Below, in pieces: positions 32,767 through 41,901 of a DNA stretch of 64,000 nt. Position 1 is the first letter of the stretch. Every line of letters starts with the position of its first letter. This DNA is from Gammaproteobacteria bacterium (lineage in GTDB: Bacteria > Pseudomonadota > Gammaproteobacteria > HK1), in NCBI GenBank assembly GCA_021773635.1, contig JAJFJV010000025.1, positions 172,319-236,318 of the forward strand. Direction: 5' to 3'. The notes under the pieces were generated by a model that was not told where the DNA came from, did no database searches, and saw nothing but the letters and a program-made list of their open reading frames with translations. The translations under genes were made by a program, and so were the position numbers.

Positions 32767-34508
32767 GAACCTGGAGATGGAAGATCATGGTTCTGGGGGC
32801 CTGTCTGGGTTTCGGCGTGTTGAGCGGTTGCGAGAGCACCGCAGTTCGAAGTGACGAGGTCGTGAAACAGATGGATAGCAGCCTGGAGCAGGGCATTGCA
32901 TCGCAACCGGCGGTGCCACCGCCACCTCCTGAGGTTGCCGCAGCATTGATGCCGAAGATCGCCGTTGGCAGCGGCAGTGAGCGGCCAGGGGTGGAGGAGC
33001 GCTTCGAGATCACGGTACACAATTCGCCGGCCAAGCAGTTTTTCATGAGCCTGGTAGAGGGGACCGCGCTCAATATGGTGGTCCATCCCGAGGTTAGTGG
33101 CACCATTACCCTGGAGCTCAAGAACGTTGGTGTGAATGATGTCATGGAGATCCTGCGTGATGTCTATGGCTATGATTTCCGGCGTACCCGTTTTGGTTAT
33201 GAGGTACTGCCTGCCCGCATACGTTCGCGTGTATTCCAGGTGGACTTTCTCAACATGCGGCGCGCCGGCACTTCTCGCACACGGGTCAGTTCCGGGCGCA
33301 TTGCCGAGGGCGGTGGAGCGAATTCCACCACGACCAGCAGTGATGACGACGCGGGTAGCAGCAGCGGAACCTCGTCAGGACTCGCTATCTCCGGCAGTGA
33401 GATTAATACCACACAGCCCGAGACCAGCTTCTGGGAAGAACTGGCGAATTCCATTGGGGCCATACTGGGTGGTGCCCCTGGACGGAGCGTGGTGGTCAAT
33501 CCGCAGTCCGGCGTGGTGGTGGTGCGTGCCATGCCTGAGGAATTGCGCGAGGTGGAGGAATACCTGCGTGTAACCCAGGGTATCGTCGAGCGCCAGGTGA
33601 TCCTGGAGGCCAAGATTATCGAGGTGGAATTACGTGACGGCGCCCAGCAGGGTATCAACTGGGCGGGGGTCGTTGGCGTAGACGGCAAGACCGTGACTGT
33701 TGGACAAACCGGGGGCGGTTCAATATTTGCGAGTCCCACCAGCACCAGCATTATTGGCGGTAACACCGGAAATCTGAATCCGGCAGCGCTGGCGCCCATC
33801 GTGGGGACCGCCGCTTCGGCCTTTGGGGGGATGTTTACTGCGGCCCTGGCACTGAGTGATTTCAATGCCTTTATCGAGTTGCTGGAAACCCAGGGCTCGG
33901 TACACGTGCTCTCCAGCCCGCGTATAGCCACCCTGAACAATCAGAAGGCGGTGATCAAGGTGGGATCCGACGAATTCTTCGTTACGGATGTCTCCAGCAC
34001 CACGGTGACGGGTACCAGCAGTACCACGACGCCGTCCATCGAACTGACGCCCTTCTTCTCCGGTATTGCTCTTGACGTGACGCCGCAGATTAGCGAAGAC
34101 GGTGCAGTCACCTTGCATGTCCATCCCGCCATCAGCGAAGTGGTGGATCAGCAAAAACTCATTACTGTTGGCAACACCACCCAGACTCTACCGCTGGCGC
34201 TGAGCAGCGTGCGTGAATCCGACAGCATCATCCGCGCAAAAAATGGCCAGGTTGTCGTGATTGGCGGGCTGATGCAAAACCGTGCCGCCGATGATGATGC
34301 CAGTGTGCCGGGGGTGGGTGATCTGCCGGGTATCGGCGGTTTGTTCCGGCAAAAACGCAAGAGTCTGCGCAAGAGCGAGCTGGTTATTTTGCTCCGGCCT
34401 ACGGTGGTCGAGAGTGGACGCCAGTGGGCTGATGACATGCGCCGTTCAAAAAAGCGTCTTGGCAATATGAGCAACCGGAAAGGCGACATGGGCGGGCAAC
34501 GAAAATGA
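32763..34508 (+). CDS. mshL: MSHA secretin MshL
   Basis: A 581-residue outer-membrane secretin with a lipoprotein signal ending LSGC at residues 20-23. An N0/STN-like domain (ITVHNSPAKQFFMSLVEGTALNMVVHPEVSG) is followed by an N1-type fold, a Ser/Thr/Gly-rich insertion near 180-205, and the secretin core from about 255. The core has VVVNPQSGVVVVRAMPE, RQVILEAKIIEVEL, VHVLSSPRIATLNNQKAVIKVG and the terminal VVIGGLMQNR...LPGIGGLFRQK. It forms the pore through which the MSHA pilus crosses the outer membrane. The ATGA overlap with mshK indicates coupling. Confidence 0.94.
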   Translation: MRTWRWKIMVLGACLGFGVLSGCESTAVRSDEVVKQMDSSLEQGIASQPAVPPPPPEVAAALMPKIAVGSGSERPGVEERFEITVHNSPAKQFFMSLVEGTALNMVVHPEVSGTITLELKNVGVNDVMEILRDVYGYDFRRTRFGYEVLPARIRSRVFQVDFLNMRRAGTSRTRVSSGRIAEGGGANSTTTSSDDDAGSSSGTSSGLAISGSEINTTQPETSFWEELANSIGAILGGAPGRSVVVNPQSGVVVVRAMPEELREVEEYLRVTQGIVERQVILEAKIIEVELRDGAQQGINWAGVVGVDGKTVTVGQTGGGSIFASPTSTSIIGGNTGNLNPAALAPIVGTAASAFGGMFTAALALSDFNAFIELLETQGSVHVLSSPRIATLNNQKAVIKVGSDEFFVTDVSSTTVTGTSSTTTPSIELTPFFSGIALDVTPQISEDGAVTLHVHPAISEVVDQQKLITVGNTTQTLPLALSSVRESDSIIRAKNGQVVVIGGLMQNRAADDDASVPGVGDLPGIGGLFRQKRKSLRKSELVILLRPTVVESGRQWADDMRRSKKRLGNMSNRKGDMGGQRK

Positions 34509-34567
34509 AAATATTTTCACGGCTACAGCTGGAGTACGACGGCTCATTCTGAGTCTGGAGGTGGCGC

Positions 34568-35488
34568 ATGTATCTTGAGCACTTTGGCCTACGGGAAAGT
34601 CCCTTTAGCCTGACCCCGGATACTTCATTTTTTATCAATCATGCGGGATATCAGGATGCCCTGAATGTCTTGCTGGTCGCGCTCCGGAACGGTGAGGGTT
34701 TCGTCAAGGTGGTGGGTGAGGTAGGCACCGGCAAGACGCTGCTATGCCGCAAGCTGTTGAATATCCTTGGGGATGACTTCGTCACCGCCTATATCCACAA
34801 CCCTTATCTGGACCCCCCCTCTTTGTTGCAGGCGGTGGCGGATGAACTTTCGGTGGTGGTGGATCCGGAGGCGGGGCAACATCTGTTGCTCAAGCAGCTC
34901 GGGGAGCGCCTGGTGGCGGTCCATAATGAGGGCCGGCGGGTTGTGCTGTGCCTCGACGAGGTGCAGGCAATGCCGGTGGAGACTCTGGAGGTGCTGCGCC
35001 TGCTTACCAACCTGGAAACCGAGAAGCGCAAGCTGCTGCAAGTGGTGTTGTTTGGGCAGCCGGAACTGGATGTATTGCTGCGTAGCAAGAATGTACGCCA
35101 ACTGACCCAGCGCATCACCTTTTCCTATCGGCTGTTACCGATGAACCGGCCGGCCACCGAAGCCTACGTCACCCGGCGCATGGCGTTGGCCGGTTACCAG
35201 GGGGTGCCCTGTTTTGACCACGGTGCACTCAAGCTGCTTTATCGTCATAGCGGCGGTACCCCGCGGTTGATCAATGTGCTGTGCCACAAGGCGCTCATGG
35301 CAGCCTATGGCAAGGGCGTGAAGCGGGTGAATCGGCGCTTGCTCAGGCTGGCGGTGGCGGATACCGCCAGCGTGCGTGAACACCGTAGCGGTCGTAGTCT
35401 GCGCTGGCCATGGAACTGGCGACACAGCGGCGTTACCTCCGCCGGTCTGTTGTTAGGTCTTGCCATCACGGTTGTCTGGCAGGGATAG
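34568..35488 (+). CDS. mshM: MSHA biogenesis AAA ATPase MshM (ExeA-like)
   Basis: A 306-residue ExeA/GspA-type ATPase. It starts MYLEHFGLRESPFSLTPD, the classic N-terminus of this family. Walker A GEVGTGKT lies at about 53-60, Walker B VVLCLDEVQAM near 121, then the GQPELD and SGGTPRLINVLCHKAL blocks. A membrane helix near the C-terminus (GLLLGLAITVVWQG) has almost nothing beyond it, whereas ExeA has a periplasmic peptidoglycan-binding part. It probably helps place the secretin. GGAGG sits ahead of the ATG at 34568. mshN follows 9 bp later. Confidence 0.93.
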   Translation: MYLEHFGLRESPFSLTPDTSFFINHAGYQDALNVLLVALRNGEGFVKVVGEVGTGKTLLCRKLLNILGDDFVTAYIHNPYLDPPSLLQAVADELSVVVDPEAGQHLLLKQLGERLVAVHNEGRRVVLCLDEVQAMPVETLEVLRLLTNLETEKRKLLQVVLFGQPELDVLLRSKNVRQLTQRITFSYRLLPMNRPATEAYVTRRMALAGYQGVPCFDHGALKLLYRHSGGTPRLINVLCHKALMAAYGKGVKRVNRRLLRLAVADTASVREHRSGRSLRWPWNWRHSGVTSAGLLLGLAITVVWQG

Positions 35489-35497
35489 GTACCGCAC

Positions 35498-36703
35498 ATG
35501 AGCCTGGTCAATCAAATGCTACAGGATCTGGAGCGACGTCAGGCCGGTGGCGTGGTGGTTGGAAACGGCGAGGTCTTGGCAGAATTGAGTGCGAGCGCCA
35601 TGCCGCCAGCAAGAGCAGGCGGGTTTCGCGCCTTACACGGATTGATGCTGGCCTTGGGCGCTATCGCCCTGGCGAGCGTGATCTGGCGTAATGTGCCGCT
35701 GGATGGCGCAGTGTCAATGTGGCAGAGCCTGGTGCCTGAGGCTGCTTCTCCGGCCGAGGTGGCCATGCCGGTCAAGTCGTTGCCAGTTGCTCGCTCCGCT
35801 GTATCTGCCCCAGCGAAGGTAGAATTTCCGGCGGAGACCGTGCAGCTATCCCCATCCGTTCCGGCACGGCAGCACCGCTTAAGACTTGCCCACCGTCTGA
35901 CCCGGACATCAAAATCGGTTCCATCGCCGGTTGTGGCCAGTGAGCCAGCTGTCATCTCTGCGCCGCCCGCTGCCGAGCCGGTCGTGGTCTCTATATTGGC
36001 GACCCAGAGCGAGGCGCGTTCACAAAAGAGAACCAAATTACCGGCTGAGAAAAGGGTTTCCCGGCCCCCGCTGCCGAGGCAGCAGCCCAGCATCCAGGCG
36101 CCTGCACTTGTCAAGACACCGATCCCGCTCAGCCCCCCGGAGCAGGCAGAACGGGAATTTTCCAGGGCCAGGGAGCTATTGCGTATCGGCTCGGGAGCGC
36201 GTGGGGAATCCGGACTCAGGAGAGCCCTGGCATTTGATGTCGGTCATGTGGATGCGCGTGAGATCCTGGTGGCACGTTTGGTCCATCGCGGTGATTTGGC
36301 GGGCGCGGAGAAGTTACTCGATGCGGGTCTGCAGGCGGTTCCCGGTGAGCCTCGTTTTACCGCTATGTGGGCGCGGTTATTGGTGGAGCGGGGTGATTTG
36401 GTCCGGGCCTTGGGTATCCTCAAACTGGCATCTCCTCCCACGGCAGGAAACGAGCAATACCACGCCTTGCGTGCAGCTGTTTTACAACGTGCCGGTCATC
36501 ATCGAGAGGCGGTGGAGGTGTACCGCGCTTTGCTTCTGTCACGTCCGTCTTCTGGCACCTGGTGGATGGGGCTGGGGCTTTCCCTTGAGGCGCTTGGTGA
36601 GCGAGAGCAAGCGCACTACGCATATACCAAGGCGCAAGGCAGCGGCAGTTTGAAAGGGAAGGTGCTGCAATTCGTGGAGCAGAAGCTTTCGGCTACCCCG
36701 TAG
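35498..36703 (+). CDS. mshN: MSHA biogenesis protein MshN (TPR)
   Basis: A 401-residue protein starting MSLVNQMLQDLERRQ, the standard MshN N-terminus. One membrane helix follows (LMLALGAIALASVIW, about 49-63), then a long proline/alanine-rich periplasmic spacer to about 205. The C-terminal tetratricopeptide repeats cover EFSRARELLRIGSG, HVDAREILVARLVHRGDLAGAEKLLDAGL, and AAVLQRAGHHREAVEVYRALL. It probably spans the periplasm and supports MshL/MshM assembly. It belongs to the continuous mshI-mshF string. Confidence 0.9.
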   Translation: MSLVNQMLQDLERRQAGGVVVGNGEVLAELSASAMPPARAGGFRALHGLMLALGAIALASVIWRNVPLDGAVSMWQSLVPEAASPAEVAMPVKSLPVARSAVSAPAKVEFPAETVQLSPSVPARQHRLRLAHRLTRTSKSVPSPVVASEPAVISAPPAAEPVVVSILATQSEARSQKRTKLPAEKRVSRPPLPRQQPSIQAPALVKTPIPLSPPEQAEREFSRARELLRIGSGARGESGLRRALAFDVGHVDAREILVARLVHRGDLAGAEKLLDAGLQAVPGEPRFTAMWARLLVERGDLVRALGILKLASPPTAGNEQYHALRAAVLQRAGHHREAVEVYRALLLSRPSSGTWWMGLGLSLEALGEREQAHYAYTKAQGSGSLKGKVLQFVEQKLSATP

Positions 36704-36761
36704 CGGGGAACTTTTACTAGCGGTGGAATTTCAACCGGACTAACACAGCCTCTTTAAGAAC

Positions 36762-38537
36762 ATGGCCCTAAAACGACTAAAAATTCGTCTTGGCGACCTG
36801 CTGGTCCAGCACAAGGCGATCTCCGAGGCACAGTTGAGCGCCGCGCTCGCGGACCAAAAAAAGAGCGGGCGCAAGCTGGGCCGGGTGCTTATCGACAACG
36901 GCTATATTGTCGAGCAGGCCTTGCTGGAATTTCTTGCCCGCCAGCTCGATATTCCTTACATCGATCTCAAGCATTTTCCCTTCAACCCGGAAGTTATTCA
37001 TCGCCTGCCCGAGATCCAGGCCCGCCGCTATCGGGCACTGGTACTGGAGGAGGTGGGTGATGGTGTGCGGGTTGGCATGGCCGACCCCACCGACATCTTT
37101 GCCTACGACGAAATCGTTCGTCAGTTGCGTTGCCCGGTACAGGTGGCGGTGGTCAGTGAAACCGAGCTGTTACAGAACTTCGACGCCATCTACCGGCGTA
37201 CCGAGGAAATCAGTTCACTGGCCGAGGAATTACGGGAGGAGCTTTCCGATCGTGATATCGATCTGGATGATCTCTCCGAGAGCGAGGACATCGCCGGGGC
37301 GCCGGTGGTCAAGCTCATCCGTTCGCTGTTTGAGGACGCAGTACAGATCCACGCTTCGGATATCCATATTGAACCCGATGAAAAAGTATTACGTATCCGC
37401 CAGCGGGTGGACGGGGTGCTACAGGAGCAGGTGATGGATGAGAAGCGCATCGCCTCGGCTCTGGTGGTGCGTCTCAAGTTGATGGCGGGGCTCGATATAT
37501 CGGAAAAGCGTCTGCCCCAGGATGGCCGTTTCAGCCTTCACGTGCGGGATCACTCAGTGGATGTACGGCTTTCTACAATGCCGGTACTACACGGCGAATC
37601 GGTGGTGATGCGCCTGCTTGATCAGTCCGCCGGCCTTATCGATTTGGATCATCTGGGCATGGATAAACACGAGCGTCAGCGTTACGAAGCCGCCATCGAC
37701 CGTCCCCATGGCATGGTGCTGGTCACGGGGCCCACCGGCAGCGGCAAGACCACCACGCTGTATGCTGCGCTGTCGCATCTGAACCGGCCGGAAACCAAGC
37801 TCATTACGGTGGAAAACCCGGTGGAATATCGCTTGCCCCGGGTCAACCAGGTGCAGGTGAACCCGGAGATTGATCTCACTTTTGCACGGGTACTACGCGC
37901 GGTGTTGCGTCAGGATCCGGATGTGGTTCTGGTGGGTGAGATGCGTGACGAGGAAACGGTGGAGATCGGCCTGCGGGCGGCCATGACCGGCCATCTGGTG
38001 CTTTCCACGCTGCACACCAACGATGCGGTGGGTACGGTCAGCCGTTTGCTGGACATGGGGGCCAAGGGTTATCTCACGGCCTCTTCGCTAAATGCCGTGG
38101 TGGCCCAGCGTCTGGTGCGCTGCATTTGCCAGAGCTGTATCCAGCCGTACCAGCCTACCGAGGATGGAGCTGCCTGGCTGGAACATATGTTTGGTGAGTC
38201 GGTAAATGGGGAGGGATTGCGACATGGAAAGGGTTGTTCACACTGTAGTCATACCGGCTACTCCGGCCGGCGAGGTGTTTTCGAGGTTTTGGAGATAAGC
38301 CCACTACTGCAGCGGGCCCTGCGTAATGAGGATACGGAATCTTTTGCCCGCTTCGCTGCCGAGCAAATGGGTGAGCGTACTCTGGCACACAATGCCGCCG
38401 CGCTGGCACTCGCCGGAGAAACCACGCTGGAGGAGGCAATGCGTCTCGCTGGCACCATGGAACTGGAAGAAGAGCCGTTCACGGTAGAGGTTGGAGGGAA
38501 TATCCCGATGAGCCCGGCCATGGGGACGGGGAACTAG
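36762..38537 (+). CDS. mshE: MSHA pilus extension ATPase MshE, with cyclic-di-GMP-binding N-domain
   Basis: A 591-residue GspE/PilB-class secretion ATPase that powers MSHA pilus extension. Its N-terminus has two tandem MshEN motifs: RLGDLLVQHKAISEAQL...Q (residues 9-32) and KLGRVLIDNGYIVEQAL...Q (38-61). These fit the 24-residue RLGxxL...Q pattern shown to bind cyclic-di-GMP in Vibrio MshE; the second begins with K rather than R/H. Downstream are SDIHIEP, Walker A GPTGSGKTT (about 323-331), the Asp box, Walker B-like LRQDPDVVLVGEMRDEET, the His box TLHTNDA and a CxxC...CxxC zinc site (CICQSC, CSHC). Cyclic-di-GMP control is inferred and fits the GGDEF-EAL gene in the window. Confidence 0.95.
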   Translation: MALKRLKIRLGDLLVQHKAISEAQLSAALADQKKSGRKLGRVLIDNGYIVEQALLEFLARQLDIPYIDLKHFPFNPEVIHRLPEIQARRYRALVLEEVGDGVRVGMADPTDIFAYDEIVRQLRCPVQVAVVSETELLQNFDAIYRRTEEISSLAEELREELSDRDIDLDDLSESEDIAGAPVVKLIRSLFEDAVQIHASDIHIEPDEKVLRIRQRVDGVLQEQVMDEKRIASALVVRLKLMAGLDISEKRLPQDGRFSLHVRDHSVDVRLSTMPVLHGESVVMRLLDQSAGLIDLDHLGMDKHERQRYEAAIDRPHGMVLVTGPTGSGKTTTLYAALSHLNRPETKLITVENPVEYRLPRVNQVQVNPEIDLTFARVLRAVLRQDPDVVLVGEMRDEETVEIGLRAAMTGHLVLSTLHTNDAVGTVSRLLDMGAKGYLTASSLNAVVAQRLVRCICQSCIQPYQPTEDGAAWLEHMFGESVNGEGLRHGKGCSHCSHTGYSGRRGVFEVLEISPLLQRALRNEDTESFARFAAEQMGERTLAHNAAALALAGETTLEEAMRLAGTMELEEEPFTVEVGGNIPMSPAMGTGN

Positions 38538-38540
38538 GCC

Positions 38541-39767
38541 ATGCCGCTATACAGCTATAAGGCCCGGGGTACCCGCGGTGATTTGCTGGAGGGGCAACTC
38601 GACGCCACCTCGGCCGATGCGGTGGCCGCACAATTGCTGAACGGCGGCATTACCCCGGTGGATATCCGCGAGCAGGCCATCCGTGCGGATGGTCTGGCGG
38701 GGCTTAAGATAAACCTTGGTTCGCGAGCGCCGGATCTTGGTGACCTGATCCTGTTCAGTCGCCAGATGTATACCCTGATCAAGGCCGGCGTACCGCTGAT
38801 CCGGGGGCTGCGACGACTCTCCGACTCCTCGCGCAACCCACGTATGGTGGAAATTCTTGATGAGGTAACGGAAAGCCTCGAATCGGGACAGGAGCTGGGC
38901 AATTCCCTGGCCCGCTACGATGATATCTTCAGTAGTCTGTTTATCAGCCTGGTGCGGGTCGGGGAGAACACCGGTCGGCTGGATGAGGCCTTTTTGCGCA
39001 TCACCGAGTATCTTGAGCTGGAACGGGAGACCCGGGATGCGGTCAAGGCTGCCCTGCGCTATCCGGTCTTTGTCATTATTGCTATCGCCATTGCCATGGG
39101 GGTTATCAATGTCATGGTAATCCCGGCCTTTGCCAAGGTTTTTGCCCAGTTTAATGCGGAGTTGCCCTGGGCCACTCAGATGCTGATGTCGATATCGGCA
39201 TTTTGCGTCAGCTACTGGCCACATATGCTTGGCTTGCTGGTGCTTGCGATTGTCGGTGTGCGGGCCTGGGTGCGTACCGAGGACGGGCGTTATCGCTGGG
39301 ATAAATGGAAGCTGCGTCTGCCGGTGGTGGGTGGAATCATCGAGCGCGCCACCCTTGGGCGTTTTGCCCGCGCTTTCGCCATCACCGCTTCCGCCGGGGT
39401 GCCCCTCATTCAGGCCCTCGCGGTGGTAGCGCGGGCGGTGGATAACGAATATGTGGGGGACCGCATCCGCGAGATGCGCAACGGTATCGAGCGTGGTGAT
39501 TCCCTTTCGCGCACCGCCGCCGCCACCGGTATGTTTACCCCCCTGGTATTGCAGATGATAGCGGTGGGGGAGGAGACCGGCGCGGTAGACGACCTGATGG
39601 AGGAGGTGGCGGGCTTTTACGAGCGCGAGGTGAGTTACGATCTGAAGAATTTGAGCGCCGCCATCGAGCCGATTCTGCTGCTGGCGGTAGGAGCCATGGT
39701 GTTGGTGCTGGCGCTGGGCGTATTCCTGCCCATGTGGGATTTGAGTTCCGCGGCGACGCAGCGTTAG
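38541..39767 (+). CDS. mshG: MSHA platform protein MshG (GspF-like)
   Basis: A 408-residue polytopic inner-membrane protein of the GspF/PilC family. It has two repeated GspF domains: FSRQMYTLIKAGVPLIRGLRRL...LRYPVFVIIAIAIAMGVINVMVIP and FARAFAITASAGVPLIQALAVVARAV...IAVGEETGAVDDLMEEVAGFYEREV. Membrane segments lie near 170-190, 225-245 and 375-400. It is the membrane platform turned by MshE during pilin addition. Only 3 bp separate it from mshE and 2 bp from mshF. Confidence 0.95.
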   Translation: MPLYSYKARGTRGDLLEGQLDATSADAVAAQLLNGGITPVDIREQAIRADGLAGLKINLGSRAPDLGDLILFSRQMYTLIKAGVPLIRGLRRLSDSSRNPRMVEILDEVTESLESGQELGNSLARYDDIFSSLFISLVRVGENTGRLDEAFLRITEYLELERETRDAVKAALRYPVFVIIAIAIAMGVINVMVIPAFAKVFAQFNAELPWATQMLMSISAFCVSYWPHMLGLLVLAIVGVRAWVRTEDGRYRWDKWKLRLPVVGGIIERATLGRFARAFAITASAGVPLIQALAVVARAVDNEYVGDRIREMRNGIERGDSLSRTAAATGMFTPLVLQMIAVGEETGAVDDLMEEVAGFYEREVSYDLKNLSAAIEPILLLAVGAMVLVLALGVFLPMWDLSSAATQR

Positions 39768-39769
39768 TC

Positions 39770-40363
39770 ATGGCCTTTTTCAGCCAGCATATCCAGCGTC
39801 AGCTGAGCCTTATGGAGCTCGGTATCATTACAACCATCGTGCTGCTGCTCATGGTGGTGGGGATTCACAAGATGCGTACCCTGATGGCGCGAGCGGAACA
39901 AAGCAGTATGGAGACGACCTTGTTTAATCTGCGGAGTGCTTTGAGCGCGACGGCGCTCAGCCGCTTGATTCACGGGGATTATCCTGGCATTGGGGCGCTG
40001 GAACTCAGTAACCCTTTTGCCATCAAGGTGCGGCGTTCGGGGCAGGTTGATTCAATGATTTCACCGCTACAGCGGACCGTAAATTACCTGGGGGTGTTAC
40101 CAAAGGCGGATCCGGAAAACATCGCGGGCGGGAGCTGGTACTTCGATCCCCGGGAGGCGAGTCTGGTATACCGGGTCAACCATGATGGATATTTCCGTAG
40201 TGAGTTGCCCGGGCCCAAACGGGCGCGCTTTCAGGTGCATCTGAATTATACGGATGTGAACGACAACGGCCGCTATGATCCCGGGCGGGATAGTTTTTCA
40301 GCCATCCATCTGCGTCCACGCGAGCCCTATCAATGGGATGCGAAAGAGGGTGCTGCTGGCTGA
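39770..40363 (+). CDS. mshF: MSHA biogenesis protein MshF
   Basis: A 197-residue protein with a pilin-like N-terminal helix, MELGIITTIVLLLMVVGIHKMRTLMARAEQ, starting about residue 13. The usual GFTLIE cleavage motif is not present, which is normal for MshF. The rest has a short helical part and a C-terminal globular region with SWYFDPREASLVYRVNHDGYF and YTDVNDNGRYDPGRD, an Asp/Asn-rich loop that looks like a calcium site. Start ATG 39770 is used because it directly follows the mshG stop; the longer in-frame start lies inside mshG. Its function in the MSHA machine is poorly known. Confidence 0.85.
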   Translation: MAFFSQHIQRQLSLMELGIITTIVLLLMVVGIHKMRTLMARAEQSSMETTLFNLRSALSATALSRLIHGDYPGIGALELSNPFAIKVRRSGQVDSMISPLQRTVNYLGVLPKADPENIAGGSWYFDPREASLVYRVNHDGYFRSELPGPKRARFQVHLNYTDVNDNGRYDPGRDSFSAIHLRPREPYQWDAKEGAAG

Positions 40364-40433
40364 GTCTGAATATGTGGTGTTGTTGGACGTTTTATTTAGC
40401 GGGGTGGTGTAGCCTTATGCCATCCGAAAAGGT

Positions 40434-40446
40434 GGGGCTTGGCCCC
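40434..40446 (+). promoter_or_regulatory. Small hairpin just upstream of the mshA ribosome site
   Basis: GGGGC-TTG-GCCCC forms a tight 5-bp hairpin in the 100-bp gap between mshF and mshA, 4 bp before the AAAGGAG ribosome site (40451-40457). Such 5' hairpins can stabilise or tune a highly translated pilin mRNA. No T-run follows, so termination is unlikely. Confidence 0.3.
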
Positions 40447-40463
40447 GATTAAAGGAGATGGAA

Positions 40464-40838
40464 ATGAGCAAGCAACAAGCGGGTTTTACTCTGATTGAAC
40501 TGGTGATGGTGATTGTCATTCTGGGTATCCTCGGAGCGACCGCGATTCCTAAATTCGTCGATCTTTCTGATGAGGCCCAGCAAGCTACGACCGCGGGTGT
40601 GGCGGGTGCGCTGGGTTCGGGTTCAGCCATCAACGTGGCCGTGCGCAGCCTGGGCAATACGGCGGACAGCGTTGCAGTGGCTAATTGTGATGATCTGGAT
40701 GTCACCCTTGATGGCGGTTTGCCGTCCGCTGGCTATACGATTACTTCTCTCGCCATTGCACCGGGAGGAACGTCGACCTGTACCCTTGCTGGCCCAACCT
40801 CCACTAGTGCAACCTTTACCGGGCACGGCATCAGCTAG
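40464..40838 (+). CDS. mshA: MSHA major pilin MshA
   Basis: A 124-residue type IV pilin: leader MSKQQAG, then FTLIELVMVIVILGILGATAIPKFVDLSDEAQQAT, which is the diagnostic MshA/MshB N-terminus. The globular part is short and has a cysteine pair (NCDDLD and TCTLAG) for the D-loop. ATG at 40464 is chosen over 40458 because AAAGGAG ends at 40457. It has its own 100-bp leader, so separate strong expression is likely, as expected for the main pilus subunit. Only one pilin of this type is present, so MshB is either missing or merged in role. Confidence 0.9.
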   Translation: MSKQQAGFTLIELVMVIVILGILGATAIPKFVDLSDEAQQATTAGVAGALGSGSAINVAVRSLGNTADSVAVANCDDLDVTLDGGLPSAGYTITSLAIAPGGTSTCTLAGPTSTSATFTGHGIS

Positions 40839-40883
40839 CAAGCCCCGATTGTTCGTGGCCGGACATCCTCCGCGAAAGCAGAG

Positions 40884-41411
40884 ATGAGAGTTGCTTGCGC
40901 AGGCTCCGCGCAGGGTCCCCCGATGCTGCATAAGCTCGATGCAGTGGTTGGGGGCTTTAGCCTCATCGAACTGGTGATGGTCATCAGCATCACCGGTATC
41001 CTCGCTGTGGTGGCCTTGCCACGCTTCTTTGATCAAGGGGTGTTCGACGAGCGTGGTTTTTTTGAGGAAACCCTGGCGGCGGTGCGCTATGCGCAGAAGG
41101 TGGCACTGGCTACCGGCTGCGATGTGCAGCTCAGCGTTAATGCGGGTGGTTATGGCCTTAGCCGGCGCAATGGCGGCTGTAGCAGCGGTGCCTTTACCGT
41201 AGCTATACCCCATCCGACCCGGGCCGGTGGCTTTACAGGGGCCCCGCCTTCAGGCGTGAGCGTGGGGCCGGTAGCGAGTCTCTACTTCGATCGTGCCGGT
41301 CGGCCGCGGGATCCCGGATCCGGAAATATTCTGGGTGCCGCCACTAATCTGTCTATAGGTTCCCTCGGTCTGCGTATCGAGGCAGAGACCGGCTATGCCC
41401 ATGCGCTCTAG
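40884..41411 (+). CDS. mshC: MSHA minor pilin MshC
   Basis: About 175 residues. The leader ends at VVGG before FSLIELVMVISITGILAVVALPRFFDQGVFDERGFFEETLAAVRYAQKVAL, the GspH-like layout of MshC. A GCDVQLSV...GGCSSG cysteine pair follows, and the C-terminus has ASLYFDRAGRP. ATG at 40884 gives a 24-residue leader; ATG at 40923 would give a more usual 11-residue one, so the start is uncertain. Its 3' end overlaps mshD by 17 bp. Expected role: tip/priming minor pilin. Confidence 0.87.
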   Translation: MRVACAGSAQGPPMLHKLDAVVGGFSLIELVMVISITGILAVVALPRFFDQGVFDERGFFEETLAAVRYAQKVALATGCDVQLSVNAGGYGLSRRNGGCSSGAFTVAIPHPTRAGGFTGAPPSGVSVGPVASLYFDRAGRPRDPGSGNILGAATNLSIGSLGLRIEAETGYAHAL

Positions 41412-41901
41412 CGGCGGTCGCTCCCAGGGCGGGGTGACCCTAATCGAGCTGGTTATCAGTATCGTGATCATCTCCGTGGGGGTGGCGGGAATTCTCTCGG
41501 TAATGAACCTGACGGCTGCAAAAAGTGCCGATCCGGTGCTGCGTATGCAGTCTCTTGCCATAGCCCAATCCTATCTGGAGGAGATCCTGCTACGGGACTT
41601 CGCCGATCCCGATGTGGATGCCGAAGGCACTAACCGGGCAATTTTTGATGACGTGGATGATTACCACGCCCTTGCCAATAACGGCTGCCTGAGCACCAGC
41701 GCAGCATGCCCGGTACCGGGAGACTGCGCCTGCGATCAGTTTGGCGCGCCTATTGATGATTTGCCCAATTACACCATCGGCGTCAGCGTGGTCGCCGATA
41801 CCCTGAACGGTGCCCCGGTGCAACGGGTGGCGGTGACGGTGAGCCATCAGCGGGTTCCGGATGTGGGGCTTACGCTCACGGGTTATCGTGCCAATTTCTA
41901 A
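41395..41901 (+). CDS. mshD: MSHA minor pilin MshD
   Basis: A 168-residue minor pilin (GspI/PilV-like). The leader is MPMRSSGGRSQGG, then VTLIELVISIVIISVGVAGILSVMNLTAAKSADP, with the SVGVAGI helix end and the following QSLAIAQSYLEEILLRDFAD block that is characteristic of MshD. The first residue after cleavage is valine, not phenylalanine. A cysteine cluster CLSTSAACPVPGDCACD lies in the middle. It overlaps mshC and mshO at both ends, so the minor pilins are tightly coupled. Confidence 0.9.
   Translation: MPMRSSGGRSQGGVTLIELVISIVIISVGVAGILSVMNLTAAKSADPVLRMQSLAIAQSYLEEILLRDFADPDVDAEGTNRAIFDDVDDYHALANNGCLSTSAACPVPGDCACDQFGAPIDDLPNYTIGVSVVADTLNGAPVQRVAVTVSHQRVPDVGLTLTGYRANF

Noticed and set aside
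40364..40463. Sigma-54 promoter upstream of mshA
   Set aside because: No TGGCAC-N5-TTGCA-like pair with correct spacing is present; a TTGGAC-like box exists but no matching -10 at normal distance.
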